A program made the position numbers and the translations under genes. The notes beneath the pieces are model-generated. The model had not been told where the DNA came from, searched no databases, and was given only the letters and a program-made list of their open reading frames with translations. Positions 1-12,464 of a stretch of 64,000 nt of DNA are shown piece by piece. Source of the stretch: Favolaschia claudopus (taxonomy: Eukaryota > Basidiomycota > Agaricomycetes > Agaricales > Mycenaceae); the NCBI GenBank assembly GCA_037176885.1, contig JAWWNJ010000079.1, positions 496,001-560,000 of the forward strand, read 5' to 3'. Each line of letters begins with the position of its first letter. The stretch's first letter is position 1.

Positions 1-113
1 CATGGACATAAGTAAGCATTCACAGAATGGGCAACAATGTGTGACGCACCTCCCGTAAGGAATATGGATTTTCCGCTGAGATCGGGGATGTCTTTTGCGG
101 GATTATACTTCAT
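1..113 (-). CDS. Short-chain dehydrogenase/reductase, 5' exon only (partial)
   Basis: Reading the minus strand from an ATG at 113 gives a short N-terminus, MKYNPAKDIPDLSGK, followed by SIFLTGG. The D-L-S-G-K-x-I-x-x-T-G-G pattern is the first beta strand and start of the nucleotide-binding turn of fungal NAD(P)-dependent short-chain dehydrogenases. The exon then meets a plausible donor (g|gtgcgt near position 51), and the rest of the gene lies outside the window. The frame stays open upstream of this ATG, so a longer N-terminus is possible. The call rests on about 22 residues of family resemblance. It sits 3' of the P450 cluster on the same strand and could be a tailoring enzyme, but that is inference. 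Confidence 0.45.
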   Translation of the reverse strand, partial: MKYNPAKDIPDLSGKSIFLTGGASHIVAHSVNAYLCP

Positions 114-624
114 GTGATAATCAGGAAAATTTGGGTTGGGGGTGACGACCAGCTTCGTTGACTTTAAGGGATCGGCAGGAAGAAGCGTACGCACTACGGC
201 AGGCCTCGATCCTTTGATGCGGTTGATGCCGGGGCCCGCCACGGGCCCGTGAAATATATTGCATGTTTCGTATGATGTAAGCCTCGGGTTGAAATCACAT
301 TCTTCGAGGTGATCGAGGCCGTCGAAGCTTGGACAACGACTTTATAGCCAACGGTAAAGATTGGGAGACCCAGAATCGATGAGACTGAAGAGTTTCCAGA
401 ATTTCTTGCATTACCACTACTCGGAAAGAAAAATAAGTACTTACGCCCGACTGGCTTGGAGACATCTATTCGCGTTCATCGAAAGAAATTCCATCAGTTA
501 CTTAGAGGCGCGCAAATTTAATAAATAGTGAAGATTCGTCTCTGAAACAACCTGCAAGCACATCTACGGTGTCTACCAATTCAACCTCTCACTCCCCGAT
601 ACTATTACCGTTCATCAAGTTCCT

Positions 625-2908
625 TCATAGTAGTCGCTTAACGTCGAGCCGTAGGCTCTTCTTTCCTTCGGCATCTGCAGGCTGAAGCGTCTCCGTGTAC
701 CGAATGCGAAGAAAATGATTAGCTGGCAACGAAAACGAAAACTTTCCCAGTAATTCGCAAATGATAATTTGCATTTCCATTATCCTGTCTCGATCGCTCA
801 AGGTCCTAGTCATGGTGCGGAGTCAGTGGGGGAGACCTACGCAAATCTCCATCTGTGTGTTCACCGTAAGTGTAACTCCCAGTCAGCTGAATTGAAATTG
901 AAAACACTCACCCCAAGCAGGTGCGCCCGCCGCCCATGAAGGTCAAGCTAGTCTCTGGTCAAAGAGGTATCATAGCATACGAATCGAATCTTACAGGCGC
1001 GCATACGGTCCAATAGCCTCACGATTATGAACAGATCCATCCAGCCACCGCGACGGTCGGAATATGTCAGGGTCATTGCCCCAGAGAAGCGGTACACTAA
1101 AATGATGTCGTTGAGCTCGAAGATGACTGTGATTATAGGGAAACCGACCGATGATGAGACGCAATAGCCACCATCACAACTTGTCCTTTCTGCACCGGTA
1201 TCTGGGTAAGTTGCTCCCCGGTTCGAAGAACGATTGGGTCCGACAAAGGAAGAATTGTATCTTCCGTGGCTAATCGCTCCGGAAATGGAACAGCGGGGTA
1301 CATTCTCAGGGTTTCCTGATTATACTTGTGTGAGTTTTATTAGAAGGAACAAAGTGCACTTTGCCTTGATGAACGCATTGAGAAGAGGCATGCTGTCATA
1401 CGCAACATCGGAAGCATTGGCACTGAGCGCAGCATGAATCTCAGCCCTTAGACTGTTTTGAAAATCGATATTTTTTCCTAGCTCGCAGAATCCAAACGCA
1501 AGGCTGTTTGCCTGCGAACCATAGCGGAGCAAAGTTGACAATTTTCACCATCCAATACGAACCAAATTGCTTACCGTCGTTTCACCACCAGCGATCATAA
1601 TGATAGAGGTTTGCCCTACTATATCCTCGAAGGCCAAGCCCTCTTTGGAATTTTCGGGGTTCACTGAACAAAATCATCAGAGATCTCGACATTCATAAAT
1701 CGATGAAAATGTCGCAACGGAGGAAACCGAAAATATCATCACTACGCTCCAGCCCTTCGTTTACGGCCTGTAGTTTTTCACGCGCCACGCGACATCCTTC
1801 CTCAGTCGCAAGCCTCGTTTGTGTTCGCAAGAGCCGAGAGCTCTGAGTCGGGATTTTGACAGCTTGGCGGCGGATCCATTTAGGAAGGAATTTCAAGAAA
1901 GCTTCCAGGAGAATTTGAGTGGGCGATTGGGTGGCTGCTGCGTTCCTACAAGTAGTCTTGCTAAGGGGAGAGAATATCAGGCATTGACGCACATGACTTT
2001 CAGATTGACTTCGACGAATTTGGGGGCTAAGCTTTCCTTAGGACAGCCGAGGACAGCTAAATTATGATGATAGAGCCCTGAATGAGCAGACAATACCACT
2101 GAGATGTGATATATTACCTTCACTAATGGCGTCGAAGGCAGCAATACTGAACAGCGAGGATATATTCTGCAAAGACTCTCCGGAAAGATTCAATTTTTCT
2201 GAGATCTAGGTGCGCATGCAATAGGCAATAATGAGAAATTGTGACTGGAGATAGAACCAACGTCTCACGCTTTGGGCCACCTTTGCGAAGATCGGTTGAT
2301 ACCGTCGTACCGCAGCTGCTGTGAAGCCAGGATTTAATCCAGCTCTTAATCTACTGTGTTCGTGACCTTTGATCGTCAATGAATTCCCACACACTCCGTC
2401 GCAGACATCAACAACGACTGACCCGTTTGAACCATGACGGAGTTCTTTCCAAAAAACGCGTATGCCGCGGCATCTAAAGCAGGCCCTAATTCACCGAATG
2501 CGCCACTATTCAGGATGTGCTGCAATGCGGCTGGATCGGCTACCATCAGGCGGTCTTCCTACATACACAAAATCATTGTCATCATGAGAACGGGAACATG
2601 CTGATACATTGAGACTCGGGTATCGGACGTACCCCGAAAGATCCTTTGATTCTGTATACTGAACCGAATTTTTTGAGCCAGGTGAATTCGTAATCACCCA
2701 TTTGAAGGGGGAGTCGCAGTTGAAGTAGATGTCCTGAGCGGACAACGAGCATGAGGAAAAGTTGGATTTTGAGAATGAAAAGTATACCGAAAACCCAAGA
2801 TGATGAACTTGGCCCTGGAATGTATCGAAATATATTTGGACCGCGCCGGACACACGATAACCCAGCTCCTACTACGAGGAGCATTGCGAGAAGGGCTATG
2901 TAGCTCAT
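625..2908 (-). CDS. Cytochrome P450 A (first of three tandem paralogs)
   Basis: Multi-exon microsomal monooxygenase. It starts at an ATG at 2908 with a membrane anchor (MSYIALLAMLLVVGAGL) and a proline-rich hinge (YIPGPSSSSWVFG). Later exons give EDRLMVADPAAL, the C-helix region (GHEHSRLRAGLNPGF), the I-helix oxygen-activation motif AGGETT (about 1575-1640), the K-helix E-x-x-R as ETLRMYP (near 1310), and the heme ligand motif FMGGGRTCLG (near 930). The last exon begins WRFA, the usual residues after the cysteine loop, and ends at a stop at 625. All catalytic motifs are present, so it looks functional. One intron, just before the ETLR exon, appears to use a GC-AG donor (AAG|gcaaag). It is close in sequence and exon plan to the P450s at 6820-9117 and 9664-11962, so these arose by tandem duplication. 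The CYP family cannot be assigned by eye. Confidence 0.88.
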
Positions 2909-4542
2909 CGATGAATGAGGAGATGGCGGGGAGTAGATAGGAAGCTGAGATGGTGCGAGTGGCACTCGTGGTCTTTATACGTCTTCTTTTGAAGCCACTC
3001 CGGATGAACTAGAAGCCTTTGGACTGGGAACCGCTCAGACAAATGGGCTAGATTCGATGTGGAATGACATACGTGGCGGTATCGAAGCGATGGATCGTTT
3101 AGTCATACGTGAATTCGAACTTGATTCGAAGAGCTGGACGTCATGTCAGCAGTCAGCGCACCGCAATGGAAAACTGCCGACTCCCCTGGCTGGTGTGAAG
3201 TCACCTTCTTTGAGACCGTGCGGTAACATCTAACAGGGCAATGTATGAGAGAGAACCATATCCGTACAGCGGTCTCAAGATCTCAAGTTCGGACCACGGC
3301 CATCACGAAGGAAGGTCAATGCAAATGTGTTCGGAAGCAGGGTGGACAAAAGTCAGGACGTGAGAGCACCAGAAGACGCTTTGGTAGAGGGCTGAATAAG
3401 GGGAAGGAAGCTGAAGTCAATTATAAAACTCAGCGTTGTTTACGGCCGAGACCCTAGCATTTGCAGTCTCCAACCTGCTTTCAAGTATGATTCTGTTGCA
3501 GAGAAAACATTTGGAAAATATTGAACAAAATCACGAAAGACGCACTTAAATTTCGTATGTCAACGCGCGGCGCCAGAGGCCTTCAATCGCCACACTCGGA
3601 GCAGACTCGGAGTGAAGAGAAACTGTGGAAGAGCGGCGCCCTGAACTCTCAGTCGCGGGGAACAACATGACACTGGACAGTGCTGCACAAGAAATGTTAC
3701 GGTAGTCACGGTCCCGCGCTGTCACTGTTCGGATTCGTCACAGTCCGTGACTGACATTGATCCGTGAGTCAGTGATGGGTTTTGCGGCTTGCGGCTTGCC
3801 AGGGCTTGCCCCACCTCTTCGTCTTTCTCTGGCTTGGTTCATTTGAGTTCAGTCGTTGTTCTTTTATCGATTTCCGTTTGCTCGAGCTAACTGACGAGTC
3901 CTAGATACATTCCTCCGGCCGGAATACTTAGCATTCGAGTTCCATCATAAGAACTCAAGTAAGTACATACAGTACAAGAAATCTTAAGCACAAATATAAG
4001 CTATTGGGTCTTAAATTTTAATCTTCGTTTCCGTCTCGCTCGTAGCGGCTCGTTCAACCCCCTTGTACTGCTTCGTATCATTCAACAGTTCACCTGAAAC
4101 AACACTAGTACGTACTGCTTTCTAGCAAGGGAGAAGGAAGGAGAAGGCCGCCACGACGATCTGATGCCTCCAGCGGATGCGCCTCTATAATACGACAACC
4201 CGAATCTGGAATTCCTTGTTCTTTCGACAGCTCGAATCTCCAAATATAGAACGGAAGCAAATTTTACCATCAGCGGAAGCAAATAATGCTCCCCAAAAAT
4301 GGGAATGCCGTTGCTGATGCGATCATTTGTGCCTTGTTCTCTTCTTCCATGCGCACCGGACATGAGCACAGTTTCCAAGCCCGCTGCCGCTTGACCAACT
4401 TGCGTAACTCTTCTTCAACAACTTCTTGTTTCTCGTCGTCAACCTGGCCCTCTAAATGTCGTTAATTCTCTCTTTTTGGCGCGTAACTCAACGGCAATGT
4501 CAAATGTCTCAATGGCCGCATTCACCCTTTCACGGCATCTGA
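2909..4542. other. Intergenic region without a supported gene
   Basis: No coding exon is convincing here. A short open frame at 3245-3457 has no recognisable motif. Around 3700-3780 there is a cluster of GTCAC/GTGAC words, including a TAGTCACGGTCCCG string that recurs at about 9523 and 36771. The segment holds the upstream regions of P450 A (leftward) and of the gene at 4543 (rightward). Confidence 0.5.
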
Positions 4543-6708
4543 ATGGCGCTTTTACTCTTTAAATTTCTCTTGGACCTCGCGGAAAACATCCTCAATTTTC
4601 CTTCCTTGTACTTTTCCCTTGTCCGACCTTACATGGAACTATCTCGCATTCTGTGTAAAGAGGAGGAAGTTACTTCCACGCCGCTATCAAACACACTCGA
4701 AGCCCTCCCCGATGACGAGGAGAAGCCTCCCAGGTACGTTACTATCATCCTATCTCTCATCTGCTCCTCATTCTACCTATCTCACTAGTCAACACGAACC
4801 GCGAAGTCTTCCGTCAGGATGGGAATCATTCGTCCACCTCAACGGAGGAACGTATTACACCTGCTCCGAAAACCGTCTTCTCACAACGGACGACATCTAC
4901 GACGAAGGTACTCTACAACGAGTTCTCCAAGCGTTCAATGCACGGGAAAATGGCTACTGGCCTGTCTCGAGTATGCTTCAAGTTCGCGCTAGGATATCGG
5001 ATTTGGAGATGTCCATATCTCATACGTCAGGGGAACTCAGAGTGAGCTTCGTTTCTTGGGACAAATGCGAGATTTACGGCTACGTTAATAATGGTTCGTC
5101 GTTCCAAGCCGCATCTGCTTGGCCATTGAGTTGAATCTGGACATCTAGACCTCGTATTCCGACCCAAATCCGCATTTTGGGATCACCTTTCGACATTCCC
5201 GATGCATCGGACGAAACTAAATAGACAGATTGAAGTCGAGTTTCTCAGCGCATTGGCTTTTGGGTCGAATGGTATGTGGTCCATCCATTCCGACAGAAGG
5301 TATCGAACAAATCATTGTAGAACGAATCCTAGAAAACAAGGCGACGACCTTCCCTTATGAAGATGCACAAATTGAGCGCTTAATCAGAACATACGCGGAT
5401 CTCAGAGGTCAGTCAATTCGACCCATACAGCTACTGAAAAGATTTGACATACTTAATTGATTTCGCTGCTAGGCCCGGTCACGATCGCCCCCACGCACCT
5501 CGTCCCTCCCCTTACATACCACATCGCCCGCTCAATGATCCCCATCGAACTCTCCCGCGAACGATACAAATACGGCACTCGGGAGGCCCGCTTTTATCGA
5601 GACGTAGCCATCCCGGAACCGACGTGGGATATTTGGATGTCGGACCTCTTCTTGGGAGTAATTTTATGTGGGACGCCGAAGAATTATCGTGTGAGGTTGC
5701 AGGCGACGATTCCAAATGGGATTGTTGCGCTGCCGGAGTTTCGGACGCTGATGAGGAATTTAATGAGCGAGTGGGCGGGTGAGTTTGTTATATATATCGT
5801 TTCCTTTGAGGGTGTCCTGAGGGATGATTTGTTTGGTGTGGATAGATTCGAATCTGGTTGCAACAGTTTTGGTTTCGTGCGTATCTATCTCGCACTCATA
5901 TTTATGCTTTTCGACTACAGCTGACTCTTCTTTGCAGCGTTACTGTGGGATTCCTTGCCGTTCCCGTAAGTCGTTTCTTTGAAGTTCACCGCCGCTTCTG
6001 ATTCGCTGTCAGGATATCACACATCTCCAACGCACATTCGCCCTTATATCCTCCCTCTGCGCTATGACCAGCATCGTCACAGGACTTCACCACGTATGGC
6101 AACACCGCGAGAAGATCGATATAGAGAAAGACGATGCTGTAAGCCTTCACCTCCCAACTTTTGTTCATGTAGAACTGTTCGTTGACCTCGGAATCAAATT
6201 ATCTTCATAGTATCGATACCTGCACTACCTCGACATCCGCCAATGCCTCGGGAAACGAAGCGATATTAAATCTACCGACGGACGTCCTCCCATCCCGAAC
6301 CTCACCCTCTCCGCCGCTCTTCTGGCGTTACCGCTTGCAACGCTTCAATGGTCTGTGTTGAGCTTCACACTGGCCATTGCGACATACGCCCTGCAATTCC
6401 AAAGCCAAAGCCAACCCTCCGGTGGCGATGGCAATGGTGACAGTGAAATCAACAAGGGCGGCAGTCACCTGCAAGTTTTGTTCATCGTCCTGCTCTCCCT
6501 CCTCGGCGCGCTAGCGCTTTGCGTCTTTCTCTTCTTTTGGCGAATTTGGGCACCGCCGCTCCACCGCGAGGCGGAGGACGGACTTGATAACAATTTGGTC
6601 TGGGTGCCGGAAGTCGGGTGGTTTGTGAGGACGGTTCGGAAAGTGATGGTTGGTGTTGGGATGAGGGAGGAAGGGGATTTGGACGTAGATGGGGGTGTGC
6701 AGGCTTGA
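4543..6708 (+). CDS. WW-like domain membrane protein, function unknown
   Basis: Start ATG at 4543 (MALLLFKFLLDLAENI). Exon 1 ends at 4733, and an intron at 4734-4788 joins it to a WW-like segment (LPSGWESFVHLNGGTYYT, then LLTTDDIYDEGTLQRV). This type of module is common in large agaric membrane proteins. Downstream exons give FWDHLSTFPMHR, a charged stretch with FPYEDAQIERL, a conserved middle (LFLGVILCGTPKNYRVRLQ), and at the C-terminus several hydrophobic segments, among them TLSAALLALPLATLQW and VLFIVLLSLLGALALCVFLF. The stop is at 6706-6708. The layout (cytoplasmic WW-like head, transmembrane tail) matches an uncharacterised basidiomycete family, and I do not know its function. It converges on P450 B, whose stop is about 110 bp away. 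Some intron ends in 5050-5230 are uncertain, because one frame there needs an intron with a weak donor. Confidence 0.7.
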
Positions 6709-6819
6709 TTGAGTTTCGCTATTGACATCTTCCGTGATATAGTAACCATGTAGAATAGGTGTAATACAACTATAATTCTGCGACATCTCTCGAACAGGCC
6801 AATACTATCCTTCTGAATC

Positions 6820-9117
6820 CTACAGAATTCTCTTTACGCAAAGTGACAGTCTCTTGTCACCCTTCTCATCAAGCGGTTGCAACACTCCTACGAAACGAAT
6901 TCGGTGGAAATGTCCAGCAGGCAACGTGAACGAAAATTTGCTCAGTAATTCACAAAGTATGACCTGCATCTCCAAGACGCTGCTTTGATTCAGTATACGA
7001 TGTCTAGGAGTAAGTACGGCGTCACTCACGCAAATCGCCATCTGTATAGATCACACACGTCAGTCAGCGAATTTCATAGGGTATCATCTCACCCCAAACA
7101 TGTACGCGCCCCGCCAGAGAAGGACAAACTACAATTAGGACAACGCTCAACGACAAGGAATAGAGGGTAGAGTCAGACGAACAGATTGGCGAATGGCCCG
7201 ACCGCCTCCGCTGAACGCATCGATCCATCTAACCAACGACCTGGCCTGAATTTATTGGCATCGCGTCCCCAGATTTCTTCGATGCTTCATAAACATCGAC
7301 GTCAGTAAGTACAACGCAGTCCCCAAAAAGCAAGTAATTCGACACACCGCTGGAACGATCCAATCCCTGTCATGATAACTTGCCCTTTACGAATTGGTAT
7401 CTGTTTGACTCGTTGCCCATTTGTAAGTGTTATCTCATGTGAGAGGTGTATGACTGTATTCGTGGCGGCAACCCGCTCGGGGAAAGGAATAACGGGGTAC
7501 ATTCTGAGCGATTCCTGCCAGAAGGTGAACTACTCAGGAGGAAGGGATAGACATCTCTGGGGGGCACCTTAATGACGGCGTTGAGAAGAGGCAAGTTGTC
7601 GTATGAAATACTGGTGGGATTGGTGGCGGCACCCAGAGCGTCTTGTATTTCCACTCTTAGGCGCTGCTGAAGTTCGGAATCTCGGGCTAGTTCGAAGAGC
7701 CCGAATGCTAGAGTGTTTGCCTGCGAAATCGATTACAATAACTTGAACATTGCCAGCCTTTTCGACCAACACTTGACGGGGTCTTTTCGCGTACATACCG
7801 TGGTCTCTCCTCCCGCAAGCATCAACAACGAAGTTTGACCGGAGATGTCCTCGAAGCCGAGCGCGCCTGTACTCACCGAATCCACTGCAAGACAATCAGT
7901 TCTTGACTATACAAAAAACAGGAAACGAGAAAACCCAGCAAAGTGAACACATCCTCTGTAGCGTCTCCGCCTTTTGCCAAGAGATCCCGTTTCTCGCATA
8001 CGGCGCGGGCTCCTGCCTCGGTGGCAAGAGCCCTTTGTGCATGTAAGAGGCGGAGATTCTTCGTCGGGAGATTGAGGATGAGTTTGTGCCGAATATAGGG
8101 TGGGAGAATGCCGAGAAGGGCGTCTCCGAGAATTGCGGAGGCGGATTGACTTAATGTTAGGTGGCTACAGTATGAAGGTATGATGACAGCATAGTCAGAT
8201 TGGGTCTGGGTGTTTTACCGGGAGGACATACCTGACTTCGAGGTTAGTTTTCACAAATTTGGGATCGAGATTACCCGTGGGACAGCCGAGTGCCACTATG
8301 TTAGCACTGCTCATTGAGATGGAAGGAAGGCATAAGGAAACCAGGCACACCCTCGCTAATCGCGTCGAAGGCGGCAGAACTGAACAGGGCGGATATGTCG
8401 GTCGAGAACGATTCTGACTCATGCTCTAATTTTTCAGTGATCTTGCAGAGTTCGTGAGATACAAATAGAAATAGTGAATAAATACTGTTCAATAAATTTC
8501 TCACTCACTCCTTGTGCAACCTTCTCAAAAATTGGCTGATAACTGCGCACGGCAGCAGCTGTGAAGCCAGGATTCAGTCCCGCTCGAAGACGTTGGTGAT
8601 CAGTTCCTGAAGTTCACGTTGAATCCCGTGCTCATAGTTTTTACTCGAAGAGCATACCTTCCCGAGCCATCACAGATCTTTCTCCAAACAAGCACTGGAC
8701 GAGGATATCCAGAGTTGGCCCGAAGACGAAGTCCGGGCTGTTGACTATGTGTTTCAAGGCGGTTGGATCGGCCACCATTAATCTGTCGTTCTGCATCCCA
8801 CAACAGATAAGCCTGAGAGCGCCACATAGTGGAGGAACATACTCCGAAGCAGCCTTTGAACCTATATACGGAGCCATAGATGTTCAACCACGAATACTCG
8901 TAGTCGCCGTGTTGAGGAGGGAGGATTAATTGTAACATATTCCCTTCGAAAGCCGTTTACTATACAAAAGGAGCCTCTGGCCTGAGTAAGGCGTACCGAA
9001 AATCCAGGATGTAGATGGTGGGCCAGGGACATGTCGAATGGTGCTCCCTCGATGGCGAGAAATGAGCACCAGCAGCACCGCAGCAGTGACGGGGATAAAT
9101 GCAACGAGGTAGTTCAT
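6820..9117 (-). CDS. Cytochrome P450 B (second tandem paralog)
   Basis: Starts at an ATG at 9117 with a hydrophobic anchor (MNYLVAFIPVTAAVLLVLI) and a hinge (HVPGPPSTSWIFG). Recognisable exons encode YSWLNIYGSVYRFKGCFG, NDRLMVADPTALKHIV, an I-helix ending LLMLAGGETT (near 7810-7850), and a K-helix ESLRMYPVIPFPER (near 7450-7500). The final exon begins after WRFA and continues VLEMQVILCELL to a stop at 6820. Exon order and phases match those of P450 A and P450 C. As a class II microsomal P450 it would use NADPH and cytochrome P450 reductase at the ER. Its substrate is unknown. It lies head-on to the membrane protein gene and about 550 bp from the 3' end of P450 C. Confidence 0.88.
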
Positions 9118-9663
9118 GGGAAGGGAGGGAAGGGGGAGCTGAGAATACTCACCTATGGCGTCGCTTTAAGTTCGTGCAAGCAGGACGTGCTAATATAGTA
9201 CTATCACCGATGCGGCCCGTGCGGGCCTATGAAACGGGCGGCTAGTCAACCTGACAGTCTAACAGCGATGACTTTGAGAAGGAGTAAAAGCAGGTCAGAA
9301 TGGCTCTCGAGATACGGAGTCGATTCTCACCAGTCCAATTTGCTCCAATTTCAGTGACGTCGAAGTTGCATCGAAGCCGAATCCGAGTCGTGTTGGTGCG
9401 ACATTAATATTCATCGCTCAATGGGTGCCAGCGAATAGATCGTGATTGAGCCCTTACTCCAGAAACACTCCGGGGAGTACAGGTGGCATGATGGTGGTTT
9501 CTGGAAAAGGTCAACGTCACCCTAGTCACAGTCCCGTGCTGTTATACCGCGTCACAGTCACCACTAAAGCTTCGGTCCGGTCATCGTAATAGCCGGTTCA
9601 AATCTTAAAAGTTAAATCAACACCATATCTATTTGTGCATTCAAGGAATGTACAATGAACGGG
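9118..9663. other. Spacer between P450 B and P450 C
   Basis: About 550 bp holding the upstream region of P450 B and the 3' flank of P450 C. I see no gene. At about 9523-9545 there is a copy of the recurring word TAGTCACAGTCCCGTG, about 400 bp upstream of the P450 B start. Confidence 0.5.
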
Positions 9664-11962
9664 CTAGGAGATCCTGCTAACAATCAACTCGACGGATTTC
9701 TTGCCCGCGGAATCCACAGGCTGCAGTATGGTTGCATGCTGTATCCCCAACACATGGCCCGGCGCGAGAGCAAACGAGAACTTGCCCAGCAATTCGGAAA
9801 GAAATACCTGCATCTCCAGAACACTATGGCGGGTGTCACCTTGAGTCAACACTGCTCGTAGAATACGAAGACACTTACGCGAAGCGCCATCTGCCAGCCG
9901 GAATCAGTGTCATTGCGTCAATTCAGAAATATATTTTTCGAAATTAGACTCACCCCAAGCAAGTGCGAATACCGCCCAGGAAGGTTAAGCTGTGAAAGGA
10001 CGTCAGTGCAAGGCAAATAGAATAGAGAGAACCGAAATCGAGCATACAGGCTGGCGTAAGGTCCAATCGCTTCACCGCGATGTACTGTCCCATCCAACCA
10101 CCGTGAAGGCCGAAAGACATCCGCATCGGCTCCCCAAATCGATTCAAGCCTGCGAATTACACTCGGTATCGCCGCAGGAGTGAGACTAGAGTGATACCAA
10201 ACACACCTCTGATACGACCCAATTCCAATGACCACAATTTGACCTTTTTGAACCGGAATTAGCTGGATGCTTTGTCCGTTTCGGAGTGTGATTGGGTCAG
10301 ATAAGGGGATGACGGTATCCGATACAACAATTCGCTCCGCAGCGGGGATTACTGGGTACACTCGAAGTGTTTCCTACAGAGTAAGTTAATTAAAAACTCA
10401 GAACCAACTGAAACACTTCTTGGGTGGTCGCATCTGGAGCCGACGTACTTTTATGAACGCGTTGAGGAGTGGCAGACTATCGTAGGCAAGGCTCCCGGGA
10501 CTCGCACTGAACGCAGCGTGAATCTCAGCCCTGAGCTTCTCTTGAAGTGCGACGTCCTTGGCAAGCTCCACCAGTCCGAAAGCGAGTGTGTTCGACTTTG
10601 TCAATCCAAACATGAGTCCATGAGATGCACTGTGATACTCAACGCACCGTCGTTTCCCCACCAGCGAGCATCAGGAAAGACATTTGCCCTATTATATCTT
10701 CGGCGCTGAGCGATTCTTTGGAGTTTTCAGGGAAAACTGTCGCAGGTAAATCAGATCTCGCGAGTATATAGAGTAGAGTAGAAAGGGAGAATTCGGTGCG
10801 TACGAAGGAGATCGAAAACATCATTCCCGCGCTCCAGTCCCTGTTGAGCGGCGTCCAACTTTTCTTGAACGATTCGGTGACCCTCGGAGGTTGCAAGTCG
10901 GGTCTGGGTGCGAAGGAGGTCGAGACCTTTTGACGGAAGATTGACGATTTTGCGGCAGAGTTCTTTTGGAAGATAGTCTAAGATTGCCTCGACGATGATT
11001 GTCCCTCTGGATCGGCCTGTGGCCATGTGCCTTCAGAGGACCAATAATCAGTGTGTGATTGTGTATCAAGACAAGTTAAAGAATTACTGACGCGACTTTC
11101 AGGTTGACATCAACAAACTCGGGGTCGAGGCTTTCGGTGGAGTTGCCGAACACAGCTGGATTTCACGAAGAGAAGCATAGGTTCAGAAACGAAGGAGCGC
11201 AGAGAATTACATACCTTCAGCAATGGCATCAAAGGCCGCGACACTGAGAACTGAGCAAATATTTGTTGGCTTTCCTTCGTAGGCATTCAATTTTTCCGAG
11301 ATCTGCTCAACGATGAGACTTGAATACTCGCCGAAAACTGGTCGCTTACCGTGAGCGCGACTTTTTCAAAAATAGGCTGATAACGACGAGTAGCGGCAGC
11401 AGTGAACCCGGGAGTCAAACCTGCACGAAGACGGGCGTGGCTTTGGCCTAGTGTGCTGTCAAATAGATGCCAGCGGCGAGTGGGTCACTGTTTAGACTCA
11501 CCGACTTGAGATAAAATATTTCGCGGTCCACACAATGCACAAGTCAGCGCATCGGCTCTCGGCGTCGGGACGAAATCGGGGCTCTGTACGATGGCCTGTA
11601 GCGCGGCGGGATCCGATATCATCAAGCGATCCTCCTGCGGAAAATTCCAAGCATGAGGTCTGAGCTGAATTTTCTCACAGAGAAAGACATACCCCAAAGC
11701 ACGCCTTGAATCTATACACCGGTCCGTAACGCTTTCGCCACGCAGACTCGTATTCACCGAATTGTGGTGGGAGCACGAATTGCTCCATATTCCCTTGCGA
11801 AGGAGTCGAATGGAATCACTGAAAGCTCTAAGATGAACACATACCGAAGATCCAGGATGAGGAAGACGGTCCTTCGATGTCTCGTACGGTGCTTCGGCGC
11901 TTGCCAATGTGCCAGATGAAGCCCGCAAGGACGAGGGCGAGTACGACGACGATGAAGGTCAT
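9664..11962 (-). CDS. Cytochrome P450 C (third tandem paralog)
   Basis: Start ATG at 11962 gives the anchor MTFIVVVLALVLAGFIW and the hinge DIEGPSSSSWIFG. Downstream are EDRLMISDPAALQAIV, an I-helix with FLMLAGGETT (near 10650-10690), and a K-helix ETLRVYPVIPAAER joined across an intron ending ctgtag (near 10370). The meander exon has FRPSRWLDG, the heme loop is FLGGIRTCLG (near 9965-9990), and a tiny 12-nt exon reads WRFA. The last exon continues VLEMQVFLSELL to a stop at 9664. An acceptor ending ccatag, not the nearer ctcaag, keeps the frame open between the WRFA and VLEMQ exons. All signature residues are intact. It shares exon layout with P450 A and B. Confidence 0.88.
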
Positions 11963-12464
11963 GGTGTCGGGGAAGAGGAGGGGGGGAAACGTCGCCCAAT
12001 ATTTTCGTGTAGCCTGCCAGTGTCACCGGCAATTAACGATGAGCCTAATCGTCATTCAGTCGTCCTATTCAATTTGCCATGGGTACCGTTATTTAGCGAA
12101 GTCGTCGCCTCTTTTTTCCGTGTTCCGGTGGATTTGGGTGTTTCATCCGGTTTTGGGAGGATGGACGGGAGGACAATGAGGTACGTGCAAGGTACGTGAG
12201 CGTAAATTTATGTGGGTGGAAAGAATGCGAAGTCGTCTCGTTGAGTTACAGCGGGCCATGTTGTGGGTCAAGGAGACTTTGATCTCATCAATCAGTGCGC
12301 CAAACAAATCCAAGCATTCGACATCGCCACGTAATTACAACATCCACGTGCGTGTTCAAAAAACCAATGTTTCGCTGCAAACCAGTTTACCGCGCAGGAA
12401 ACGCATAAATAATAAACAGCAAGAGTTTCTACAATTCTACAGGAATAACCCTTTCCAAACCCAT
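11963..12464. other. Spacer upstream of P450 C
   Basis: About 500 bp between the P450 C start and the 3' end of the phospholipase gene. Only the P450 C upstream region is expected here. I see no coding exon and no clear repeat. Confidence 0.4.

Noticed and set aside
3245..3457. 70-codon plus-strand open frame
   Set aside because: Arg/Gly/Lys-rich by composition, no domain and no neighbouring exons; likely chance.
9840..9900. A stop codon breaking P450 C after the heme loop
   Set aside because: It appears only if the acceptor ctcaag is used; the acceptor ccatag about 20 bp further on gives WRFA-VLEMQ in frame, as in the paralogs.
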